A stretch of DNA of 64,000 bases from Volvox africanus. Lineage: Eukaryota > Chlorophyta > Chlorophyceae > Chlamydomonadales > Volvocaceae. The position numbers and the translations under genes are program-made. This document shows positions 1 to 11,415 of this stretch, piece by piece (within the stretch, counting starts at the first letter, position 1; every line of letters starts with the position of its first letter). The stretch lies in NCBI GenBank assembly GCA_030268105.1, contig BSDZ01000033.1:372001-436000 (forward strand). The letters are read 5' to 3'. The notes beneath the pieces were generated by a model. It searched no databases. It was given only the letters and a program-made list of their open reading frames with translations, and had not been told where the DNA came from.

Positions 1-3000
1 CCGGCTGGAGGGGAGGGCGTCGGACGGTGCTGCCGCCATCGCCAGGGCGGTGCTGGGCAGTCGTTAGCGGCGGCGCAGCATCCATCTCCTCCCTCTTTCG
101 CTGAAAATCAGGAGCCAGCGGGATACGTCTGCCAGGATGTTGCGGCGGCGGCAGCGCTACCGTCGCATCTGCCACCTGGGCCTGCGCATCGGGGGTTTGG
201 GAAGGGCGCCTGGCGGTGCCGCCACCGCTAAGGCGATGGTGGGGAAGGCCAGGCGGCGGCGGTGGCAGCGCCGCCGTCGCTGTGTCCATCGTCAATGGCT
301 GAGGGAGTTGGGCAATCGAGGAACGTCTGGCGATGTCACCACGGCCAGAGCGATGCTGGACAGAGGGCAGCGTGGGGACGTCGGCCGTCGCCGCTGCCTT
401 ATCCGTCTTCTCCTGAGGCTGAATATCCGTAGCCGAACGCTTAGGAGCCCTGGAGGAAAGTATGGGCTCCAGATTATCTTGGCCTTCCCAAGCGGTTCGG
501 TCATTCTGCTGAGACATCTCGTTCGCTCTCGCATGTTTCATCTGCACAAGCGCCTCCTCTCTTTCGGGTGTCGCCTCCAGCAGTCGCCGCCCCAAGTCAG
601 CCAAAGTCATCTGCATGGGGGCATGGATGCAACATAACTCGTTCTAGTCAGTGCTCCAATGCTCTCACGGGGCCAGCGCCGTCGTTACCACCGCCACTGC
701 GGCGTGGTGCACAAACGAGACCACCTCACGGCGTCGGCAGCGGCGGCGGGTGGTGAGAACCCCTACCTGTTTCAGCGCGTCCTGTGGATCCTTGTACGAC
801 GTTTTAGAGCTCGCCGCTACTGCCCCCGTCGCGTCACTGAGATCTAGCCCCGGCGCAGAGACCTCAATTTCGACCTGGGGTCTCCGGAGCAGCAGCGGCG
901 GCATTGCCGCCTTCGCCGCCCCATCCTCACCAGAAACCAGTGCCTCCGATGCGTCCGGCTGGAGGCGGGGACGGCAGCGGGCTGCTGCAGCGGCACGGGC
1001 ACCACTGCCGGAAAGTTGCTCCGCACTATATCCTGAGTCCGTCTCCTGCTGCTGCTGCCGCCGCCGCCACTGCCGCTGCCGCCGCCAGGCGCTAGGGCGC
1101 GAATTCGTCTCTTGGTGCGCTTCGTGGCTCTCACCGCTTTCCGCCGGGAGAAGTGGCGACGGTGGCAGCGACACCGCCAGGTCCTCCCACTGCCGTTTTC
1201 GGGGCTGCTGCGGTTGTGTCGGTGTCGGTGATAGCGGTGGCTGGCAACCGCCGCATGGCAACCAATCTCGCAGTGAGCTGCCACGCAGTAGCTGCCGGTG
1301 TGGAGCGACTGTATCTCCACTGGTCCCTGGTACTTCAGGATCTTCTGTTTCAGAGGGCTCACTGAGAATCTCGATCATTCTAAAGATCTGCAACCAGTGG
1401 TCCAGGTCGCTGTGACAGTCCAATTTTCCTAAGTCCTCTTCCAAGGTTCTGCAGTCCAACGGTTTCATGCCGCTGGCGCCACCGCCGCTGCAGCCCAATC
1501 CGTTGTCGCTCTCCTTAACAAGCGGAATGCTCACCGACGTTGCCGGCCTCGCCTGCGACTCCCGTTCCACCTCCATGCCTAGCCCTGTCTCGTGTTTACG
1601 TGACAGTCGCGTCTGGTCACTCGGACAGGGCCCCGCCGCGCCACCCTGCAAGGGCAACATAGGCATGGCCTCTACGAAAGGGGCAACAGCGGCCGCCTCC
1701 GCCTCCGCCACTGGCGCTGGCGTGACAGTCGCACGCAACGAAAGTTCACCGGTGAAGGCAACACCGTCCGCCTCTTCAAGAGGAGGCGTAGGGACTGCAT
1801 CTGCGTGCGAAGCCGCCCGTGGCGGCAGTGATGGCGGCTGTGGTGGCGGCGGTGGCGGCGGCTCGCTCAAGCGCGAAGGGGAGCGTGACGCCGGCGGCGA
1901 GGGCGAGCGGCCGCCATCCCGACCTGCCGGCGCCAGTGTGGGCACCGTACGGAGCGCCGCGTGGCGTTTGCCAGAGAGCTGCTGCGGTGCATGATTGCGG
2001 CCGCCCACTGGCCGATCACACCCATGGGTCTGTTTATAGATGCCGCAGGCGTTGCAGACCGTCTCTCCCGTGACACGATCTTTACGCCACAGAGGCGTCT
2101 GCGTTATGCCGCAGTTCCCACACAGCAACGGGCCCTTATGATTCCGCGGCGGCCTTGGGGGTGGCTGCCAGGGGGCAATTTCAGCACCGCCGGCGCCGCC
2201 GCTAGGTTGCGCTTCTCCGGAGGCACCCGCATTTCCGCTGCAACCAAAGTCTCGCACCTCGGGAGTGGGGGCTGAGCTGGCGGAGTTCGGCCGTTGGCGA
2301 GCTGCGCCAGGGCGTGCCTTTCGACGGGAAGTTCCCCCTGTCCGCGCCGCTGCGGACTTGGCCTGCTGCTGCTGCTGTCCGCCCCACGGCAGCGCCTCCG
2401 TGCCAAGTGATGGCGTGGGCGTGCGGGTACGAGGCCCGGAGCAGAATCGACGAGAGTCCGCGCTGCTCTCAGTGTTGAGGCTGGTATCATCACGCTCTGT
2501 GAAGTTTGGCCACACCGGCGGATGGCGTGGCCTGGCGCCGCCAGCCGCCACGGCCCTGGAGCCGGTTGCTGCCGCCGCGGCAGCAGCGCCAGCCGCCGTC
2601 GCTGCACCGCCAACAGGCATGCACGGTGCAAGGCGCGACGTCAGCATGGATGCCAGCGCTGGCGTTAGCCGGCCGCCGGCCGCCCACGCCGGGTCTGCCG
2701 CCAGCGCGGCGGCTACCACAGCCGAAAAAGGATCCGCCAGGCCCAAGACCGCCTTCCCACCCGTAGCATGGGAAAGGGGCAACTGTGTTGCCAGTGGAAG
2801 CGCCTTCGGGGGCTCGGGCATTAATGGCGACTGCGGTCGTTTCGCCAGTGCGCTGAGACGCTTCATATGCGCCGCCGCCGTCTCAGGCGGCTGTCGACCG
2901 ACCTGGGTTCGAGGCCGCCGGGGCACGTTCTCGAAGGCCAACGTGCCGGAGCCGTCCTGTAGATGATGTGTCCGCGGCGGCAGTTAGCAAATGGCCCCGT

Positions 3001-4324
3001 ACCATTATGAACGTCATATAAATTTATGTGGCCGCTTAAGACCGACAGACTGACAGACGGACAGGCAGACAGACAAGGAGACAGAACCCGAGTCCGGCGC
3101 ACTGGTAGACCGGTGCTCTCCTACAGCGGCCTCCCTCTCTCTCACGCTCTCCCTCACGTGGGTAAGACCATACACCTAGAAGGATGAGATGTGCAGAATG
3201 CATGCGCCACTCACTTGTTGAGATCGTTCACCAGTAGCGTTGATGGAACGGAAGGTGATCCCCGGGCCCGCGGTCGAGGGGGTCACGTACACGCCGTGAC
3301 CGGTATCGACCATCTCTTCCTCTACTTGCAGCTCAACGATCTCGGCGTCAGGCAGTGCCGCCTCGACAGCGTCGCGGCGGCTGCCGCCCACAAACAGGCC
3401 CACGTCCTCAACGACATCATCACTAACGCCGACACCATTGCCCTCCTGCCCTAAGGAAGGCACCATATTATCCTCCACGGCACCACTACTTCGGCGCAAT
3501 TGCAGCAAAATTAGCGCCACCGCTCTCACATCCGAGTTGATGTTTAAGTCGCTTGCGGCAGCGGCGGAGGGAAGATCGGTCGGGAAGCTTGTGGTGGTGG
3601 GGCCCATCATGAGCTGCTGACCGCGCACAGGTTGGTCCTGAGGGTTATGAGGGCGGAAGATTTGTGGCTGCTGCTGGTACTCTTGCTCGTCGTGGTGGGG
3701 CACAAGGGGAGCTGATGCTGCTGAAGCGGGGGGCTGAATAATGCCCTGAGAGGTTGGGGAGAACGGGGCAACTCTTGACAGTCCGGGCAGCTCGGTTGAC
3801 TGGGCTGCCCCCGGCATAGCTATCTGGCGAGCGAGTTTCAGGAGCTGCGCCAGCTCCTCCTGCAACTCGACGAAGGGCTGCAGCTGCTGTACGTTTGCAG
3901 AGGCATTGGGAAACCCGTCATTCGCCAACTGGTCACCGACTTGCACGCATAAACGCTTCACGGGTCGATCCTCGTTGGTTAAAGATGTAGGCTGTAATTG
4001 ACTGGATTCTGCGAGGACTCTGGGCGAGTCGCAGGCCGCGTGCAAGTGGTTGTTTGTACCCAAGGTAGAAGGTTGAGGGTTCAGGTTGTCGACTTGGTAA
4101 TTATGTTGAGATTGTAGATGATACTTTTGAAGTGATAATCCATGAATAGCTGCTGTGTATGATGCCCATTCTGACAAGGTCTGAAAATGCCCGTGGTCAC
4201 ACCCAAGGGACGAAGAGCATTGCCTGATCGGAGACACGATTGAAGGCGATCCAGATTCAATCTCATTACAATGATCCCGCCGGAGCTCTGGTGTCAGCAC
4301 AGGCAACAGTGTAGCCTCCGCCAT
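1..4324 (-). CDS. Large GATA-type zinc-finger transcription factor, 3' end beyond window
   Basis: Likely a nuclear DNA-binding regulator. Three exons join in phase: 4324-3215 (370 codons), 2956-767 (730 codons) and 610 to the left edge (203 codons, open throughout), giving more than 1,300 residues. Donors read CAACAA/GTGAGT and AAACAG/GTAGGG; acceptors are CTACAG and ATGCAG; both introns are phase 0. The single zinc finger (roughly residues 646-671) is CGNC-18 residues-CNAC with the core TPLWRK, the plant-type spacing (C-x2-C-x18-C-x2-C). The rest is low complexity: Gln/Pro-rich in exon 1, Ala/Pro/Gln-rich around the finger, and imperfect peptide repeats in exon 3. The start ATG at 4324 follows stops in its frame. 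The two large exons could be separate genes, but the matching splice phases argue for one. The family call is firm; targets are unknown. Confidence 0.72.
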
Positions 4325-7300
4325 GCTTGGGTCAACCTGAACTCAACCCGATAAAGGCAGTAACTCAACCCGGTTTAGCTTCTATCAAACATGGAGTTGG
4401 ATTCCTTATCAGTAATGCTTCAGGAAAAACAAACATGCGCAAGTGCATACCTGAGCAGCTTCGTCTCGAGACCCCCGTTGCCCGTGAAGGTAGGCCATCA
4501 CTCCAAGCCTAAGATAAATTTAAGCCCTGGCTACTTGTCAGTATATTGTCCAAAGCCGTTAGCTTGTCTGAAGATGAATGAAGTTGCGCTGGTCCTTTGC
4601 ATACAGTATCTTGAACAACGCCACTTACTGCTGCCTCTAAGGAATTACCTGCAGAAATGCAGGAATAATAGGTGAGCTTGGTCAATTCGCGCACGTAACG
4701 GGCTAGTCCCAGACCTTAGCTACAACGTCAGACGCGTGGCGAAAATCCCTGGATAGATGTCAGGCGTACCTAGAAGAGTTAAGAATTCGATGGGAAGCAA
4801 TACAGTTTGAAGAAAGCATAGGCTGACAAGACCCAAGGAAACCATTGTCGTGCAATGTCGCATACTGTGGTCCTGTCCGTCGACAAAAGGCCCACGCGCC
4901 CACTTAATTTCACGTGTAAGTCAAATAAAAAACTTAAAAATTAGCGAAGACGTTATTAAGATTGGGTTTGTCCAGACTTCCTCACACACCACGCGGGCGA
5001 ACACCGTGACAACTACAAAACTAAAATAAATAGAAAACATAGAGTGTTTGGGATTGATTTGGCTTCTCTTTCTGATTGAGCAGTAAGTGGACGCCCCTTC
5101 GCCGTTTCACCTGCCCAGAGCATAGGACACGGTCGTTGTGCTCATGCCCAGAGCACAGAATATGATCCCGCAACGCATAGCCTAAACTTACATCGGTTGT
5201 ATATATGAAGGCAAAATGTGCAAGTGCCTGCAAGTGCCTGGGAAGCTTGTTATTTGACAACGACACTAGTTCAGGAGGAACTACATTCTGACAGAACGAT
5301 GTCCGTCCCCCATCATATTCTCTACAAAAATTGAACTATATTAACATAACTCATTTTGTGCGTTCGGCGCGGGTCAGCGAAGGAACTTGGCGAACAGGAG
5401 TTGGCAGCGGTTCGCACCTTTCCCATGCTGTCCCGCCGCTGCTGTCCGTAAGGGTCCCTGAAATCAGTCGGCGACGGCCTGCAGCTTTCTACTGCTATAC
5501 TAAGGAAGCATGAACAAAGCATGACGTTAACAATAGAAAATATTGTTCCGAAAAGCTTACCTATGGTCGATATACTTAGCTTATCAGCAGCTTACCTCAG
5601 ATGTTCAGCACGGTCCAGCTCTTGCCAGTAAATGTTGTAAAAATATTATCCCTTCAGAACATTCCGATTCCGATTATATACGATCCTGTTTTCATCCATA
5701 TTGTGTTGCCGTACCATCAAGATCCCATAACATCATGGAGGATTAGTTGCTCCCGACAAGCTGTCATGGGGACGATGGGTTAAAGCTTACGACCAACCCT
5801 AACACAATTTGATCTAAAATTACTCATTTATTCGTGTGAGACCTGCTAACGGTGTTGTGTTGGGTAGTGGTTTTTGCTCTTGCAGGGTGGGTTTCCACTT
5901 GGACTGGTTTGGCGGATCAGTGTCAAGCAATCCAGGAACTTCTTGCAATTACACTATCTAACACTTGTTGTGTTTTAAGGACTAGAATTAACAGCACGGA
6001 GAATGTACGGCAATGATGCTTGCTTCCTTTTCACGTTGTAGACACCATTATAGTTGTTGCGTATTGTCGCTTTTAGTGTAAAAACACTCGAAATGGCAAA
6101 ATTCGACCGCAAGCTTGAGCCTGGTGCCTCGTGCAGAGTTCATGTAATATCCTAAATGAAACAATTAGTGCAAGTCCTTCAAGGTCCTTCAATTGCTAGG
6201 TATTTTGTATTCAGTTAATCCTGAAATTTTTTTAGCAGGTGTCATATTAAGAACCGATAGCACCTAAATTTCGGAAAGCCAAATTAGTACTGATGGATTG
6301 CGACCAAGTACCAAGTTGTTCCCACCTAGCTTCAAGATAACAGCCAGCTAAAGTACGCATGACATTAATATAAATTAATTCCCGAAAAAGCTCGCCTTAC
6401 AGCGTACAAACGATGTCTGAACCCGCAATCGAATCCACGCCAATCCTTGCTAATCCGTGCGCTGTTGCCATACACCACGATTTAAGCCCTGGTTAATGTA
6501 GTCGGTGTGGTTTGGTAAGCTCGCAAGACCGCGTAAACCAGGCCGATCGAGTCGGGAGAGTCAAAAGACTGTGCGCGAGGTCAAGCAGGGTGTAACAGGG
6601 CGAATGGCGCCGAAGCGCCAGAAAGAGCAAAACTGAGTTGTCGTAATATGGCTTTCTATGACAATATCATAATTGCGTAATAATATATTAGTTATAATAC
6701 ATCTATCGCATAATACTTGGACAAGTCGCATGAGACCACTTGCATGCAAGCATTCGTACAACGGTGTCAGTTGTAGAATGCGCGCCAGTTTCGAATAGAC
6801 GTAAGGCCCCCTTTTGTACCAGGCAGCGCTAGTTAATGCGCCTGGATTGTTGAGACAGACACTTCTTCTTTCTCTGTAATTACTACTATAAGGTAACTAG
6901 CATGGAGTCACCCTTGCACTACGTGCCCTGTGGCACAATGACTCGGAGCTCGCCCATGTAACTACACCTAACAGCTAGGCGCCTCCCACTGTTACACTGG
7001 ATCGAGACCTTGAAGATCCGAGACATTTGGAAAAGTAGCAGATAAGAAAGTGGAAACAAGTCCTTCACGAAAAATATGCTCATGCCGAGAGAACGGACGC
7101 CGTACCCGTCAGGACACATAGTATTGGGTAGTGCAGGGTAGTGCGGACGGCTACCCTGTGCGGAGGGTTACCCACAGCAATAAAACGATGGGTTAAAGCT
7201 TACTACCAACCCTAACAGAATAAACGGATAAGGAAAGCAACTCGTTCAGGACTTAGTTGATCTTTTGTATTTGACATAAAATATTTGGAGATGCTTAACT

Positions 7301-8663
7301 AATATTCTTGCAAACCTCAAATAGGCTAACGATATGAGCAAGCTTTTCCTTGTAGCAACATGAAGCCGCCTCAAGACGGCGGGCCATTGTAACCAGCATT
7401 CCGATGCAAAATTTTCATTCTTATGAAGCCCTATTATTTTTTTTCTCGTAGGCTATGTTGGACAGTTATATATGTTACACAGCTGTAATTTAGCTAGCTT
7501 TTATATTTGTTTAGAAGCACAAACTTTACGCGTCGTAGTACTCTGTGTTGAAGATCGGTTGAACATGTTTAACTAGCACGTGGCGCTTCAACTAGTTTTA
7601 GTGTTGAGGCCGCTTTAAAATCCTTAAACTCCTTAGTGCCATTGTACCTGGAATGGCTTTATCTTGGTTCAGCGACCAGTACGCAGTACTCGCCCTCCAC
7701 TTATTTGCTTGCACCAAGAGGCAAGGACAAAATCTATACGTTAACCTGGCGAAATGCAGAGGCAGGGGCCAAACTTCTTTCAATGAAATCTGCTCGCTAC
7801 CAATCAGGCCTAATTGCAGTCCCAGCCCAGCAGAGACTAGACTTCGTTCTTTGACAGGTACCTGAAATCCCAGCCAAACGGTCTTCAAATGATAGGTCAA
7901 AGGAGCAGTATCTGTCAGTATCTGCCTTAGGTATTACGATGCAGTATGCACCTGGCGCTGCCTGGGGTCACATTACTATGGGCGCGTGAGTGCGCAGCTC
8001 CTATTTGGCATGTACGGAACTACGACCCGAGGCCAGAAGCTAAACTTCAGAACTAAAGCTATGCTCACGCTCTCTCTCGCTTGCCGAAACAACTTAATCT
8101 ATATATTTGATAATGGAATGAAGATAACGTTTCCACGCGGCCGCTGCTCATCCATGGGAGCCGACATATACAGCACGCTGCCGCTGCCCTGTCCAGTACC
8201 GAAAAGTTAGTGCGTACGACTCCTTAAGAAATGAAATGTTTATTCGCGAAACAAATGGGTAGTTAAGAACAAACTGTAGGCCCAGACATCTAGACTGAGT
8301 CATCCAGTCACTCCATCTCCATCCCTTGAATTCGAGCAAATCACCTCGCTCGCAACGGATCCCCGCCTTTGGAACCTGAGACACCGCGAGACACCAACAC
8401 ACTGGGTCTAGATGAGGCGAATTGTAATCACCTCTACTTGTGAATATGGGACCGTTTGATTCATTATATCGGATTGATTACTTTTGTGTTAGGGCTTGAA
8501 TGTGCGATGCATTAGGCTTGCTTCCTTGTGCCATGTCGTGGCATGCATGCTGTGAATCTTTTTGGGACCGAGGGCCAAGTCTGTCCTGACCTCCTGAACA
8601 ATAATACATTTCCAAACTGTAGATTTTAGTTCCCATCACATAACACGTAATGGGCATTCTATC
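4325..8663. other. Intergenic, no supported gene
   Basis: AT-richer spacer between two divergently placed genes: the GATA factor starts at 4324 on minus, the formiminotransferase at 8664 on plus. Open frames are short (under about 115 codons) and show no family signature or good splice context. The only structure I could support is a 34-bp direct repeat at 5774 and 7187, listed separately. Promoters of both flanking genes should lie here, but I see no clear TATA box for either. Confidence 0.6.
5774..7220. repeat. Dispersed 34-bp direct repeat pair
   Basis: The sequence starting CGATGGGTTAAAGCTTAC occurs at about 5774-5807 and again at about 7187-7220 in the same orientation. It continues as ACCAACCCTAACA with one G/T mismatch between copies. 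Flanking bases differ, so only this block is shared. The two copies are about 1.4 kb apart and could be ends of a decayed non-autonomous element, or two pieces of a dispersed family. Confidence 0.6.
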
Positions 8664-11415
8664 ATGAAGCTCTGCAGGTTGTGGTTGCAGAGCTTTTTTG
8701 CGGACTATTGCAGCCGTCGTTACATTCCTTATTTCGCACTGCGCTCTTATGCGTCTATGCACAGACATGAGATCGACTCTGCTCTCGGTGCGCACATCAT
8801 TTTGTCTCATCCTAAACAAAACACCGATATCTGCCTACATCTCGCGGATAGCAGTAATATCAACTCGTTTTTAGGAAGAAGCACACTGTGACCAAAAAAT
8901 TTACAACAGCTTGCAATCTGTATACACAGGATGTAACGTGTACATATCGGAAGGTCGCAACAAAAATGTAATTAACCGCCTCCAGGTAAGGTGATGTCAT
9001 ATAATTTTCGGTGTTGAAGTATCGGTATCGCTAGAAGCTACTTAACCCGGATCTCGTTCCGTTGCAACAGGCGGAGGCTAACGCAACCCAAGGTGTTGCG
9101 CTTGCAAACGTCTTCGTAGACGCGCCTTACAACCGAACGGGCTTCACCCTCGTTAGCACTCAAGCCGACCGGGTACGTCCCAAACCCAACTGGGTTTCAT
9201 AGTTCGCACTCTCGCTCCCTCGACCCAAGCGCGGCCCAAACGCTCAAACGCATTAATACACATCCAAACATACATTCATGATGGATGCAGACCATCATAC
9301 TCTTTGAGCATCAAAACAGCGGTTTCAAACTGCTCCCGCGACATATGCTGTTTCTGCCCTGTCTTCTAGCCTATCCACTTTGAACGGAATTCCCCTTCTC
9401 CCCGCCGCTCGCCTTCCCGTCCTTACGGCAAGCCCTCCCCAGCTGACCAATGCCGTGGTGCGTTTAAGCCGCGTTGCTCTACAGCTTCTCGACTTGCGCT
9501 CCCACGCCGCAACTCATCCACGCCTAGGTGTTGTGGACCATATCTCCCTGCACCCTCTGGGCAGCCTAGTACGCCCCTCGTCCACCCACCTGCACCCCGC
9601 CCCGGCCCCCTGGCCCCTGCACCCCGAGGATCACTACTACCACCACCATCACCACCACCAGTACAAGCACCGACACAATAATAACGATCCGCATGAGAGC
9701 CAACACAGCCATCACCACCATCACCGTCACCAGCAACAGCATCAGGTCCAACACACACACCAACAGGAATCAGGCGGCAGTGGCAGCGGCGGCAGCACCG
9801 GGCATGATACTGTGTGGGAGCCTCCCCCGCAGGGGCTGACGGGGCTGGCGGTAGCGGCTTCATGTGCGCAGTACATAGCCTGGCATTTGTCCCAGGAAGT
9901 GGAAGTTGAGGATCTGTCACCGTCGGCGGCGGCGGTTGCGGCGGCAAAGCTAGAGCCGGCACCCGCGCTGCCAGTGTACCTGTACGGCTACGCGCATCCG
10001 TCTCGGAGGTGCCTGTCGGAAGTGAGGCGGCAACTGGGTGAGCGATAGTGGTGGGTGGTGGCTGGGTGCAGTACGGATATAGCTCGTTAATCCAATTATT
10101 TTTCGGTTACCCTCTCCAACTCCGCCCCTCATTCCTTCAGGTTACTTCCGACGAGCGGCGGACGGCAGCTGGGGCAGCGGCAGCGGCGCTAACAGCAGAA
10201 ACCTGCAGGTGCAGCAGCAGATGCTTCCGGACCCCAATGACCTGCTGCAGTTCTCGCCGGACTTAGGCCCAGTGGAGCCGCCGCCGCAATCCGGCCTCCT
10301 GACAATCGGTGCAGTCCCATGGGTCACTAACTACAATGTCCCGCTTCAGGACGTCGATCTGGAGGAAGGTTAGTGAAAGGAAAATTTAAACCGGATTAAA
10401 CCGGATAAACCGGAAGAAGGTAAAAATAATCAAATATGGGATTAAATTTGAATTTGGATTTAATCTAACATTGGATTTGGCTTTGAGATGGGGTGATGAA
10501 TCTGATTCTGCGTAGTTCTTGGGAGAGGAGGGATGGCACCTGATCATAGGTGGACGAACGATCTGGCAATCCTCGCAGCACCGCGATTATTTAAGAATCC
10601 AGTCAGCGGACAATCTTCGCTTCTCTTATGTATTGACTGCTCGGCTGCCAGTCGATTGATTTCCAACTCCTCTCTGTGTCCGACAGCGAAGTGGCTGGCG
10701 AGGGCGGTTTCGGAGCGGGGTGGCGGCTTACCCGGCGTAGAGGTACGGTGCCAACCCCGAAGTTTAATCTCTTTAGGGTTTAGCCTCAGATTGTCCCTAT
10801 CTAAGACGCCATGGAAGCTGCGAGGCTTTGTATGTCATTCATTCTCATAGGGTATGTTGTGGGGGTTCACGTCACTTGATGCGGCTGATGGCCTCGGCGG
10901 CGGCTGATCTCTGGCCTGATCGAATGTCCTCGACAGACGGACTGCCACCTCCATACGGGCTTTGAAAGAGAAGAGAGAGGACAAGGGAGGGAGGGAGCGG
11001 GAACCTCCACCAGCGGGAAGATCTTGTTGGCTGCAGAGTGAGGGAGAGACGACCGGGGAGGGGCTACCCATCTTCCTGGTCCTCTCTCTGTCATTGACTC
11101 CCGTTTCGAACCACCCTGACACACCCTGACACACCCTGACACACCCTGACACACCCTGACACACATACGCAGGCGATGGCGCTGAAGCATGAGGACGATA
11201 CTGTGGAAGTGGCCTGCAACCTGCTTGACGAGACCCAGTCCTCCCCGCACGCGGTCCAGGCCCGTCTGGAGGCCCTGGCTTCCTCACGGGGTCTGGACCA
11301 GTGGGCGGTGCTGTGGGGCTACCGCACAAACAAGACGCCTGAGGAGCTTCTACACATTGCGGCGGCGGCTCTGGCGGCAAAGGCAGCGGAGGAGCGCCGA
11401 ATGAGATCATCTTAA
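8664..11415 (+). CDS. Glutamate formiminotransferase-like protein (FTCD N-domain type, no cyclodeaminase)
   Basis: Expected to move a formimino group between tetrahydrofolate and glutamate (histidine/one-carbon metabolism). Exons: 8664-8787, 8930-8985, 9071-9172, 9443-10037, 10141-10368, 10687-10742, 11173-11415. All introns are GT-AG and the phases agree, giving 467 residues. Family hallmarks in order: CNVYISEGRN, NVFVDAPYNRTGFTLV, DLRSHAATHPRLGVVDH (the HPRxG segment near the proposed catalytic His), VYLYG, TNYNVPL, RGGGLPGVEAMAL, TVEVACNLL. Exon 4 has a His/Gln/Asn-rich insertion (about residues 160-197) not expected in the family. The cyclodeaminase half is absent, as in plant homologues. 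The first exon is least sure: ATG 8664 gives an Arg-rich, presequence-like leader of about 30 residues, whereas ATG 8757 in the same frame gives 436 residues without it. Confidence 0.85.
11109..11164 (+). repeat. 10-bp tandem repeat (CACACCCTGA)x5 in intron 6
   Basis: Five near-perfect copies of a decamer lie directly upstream of the last acceptor of the formiminotransferase gene (intron 10743-11172), about ten bases before its CAG. The array could lengthen or shorten the pyrimidine/branch region. Confidence 0.85.

Noticed and set aside
9423..9962. 179-codon minus ORF
   Set aside because: Antisense shadow of formiminotransferase exon 4, which has clear family motifs.
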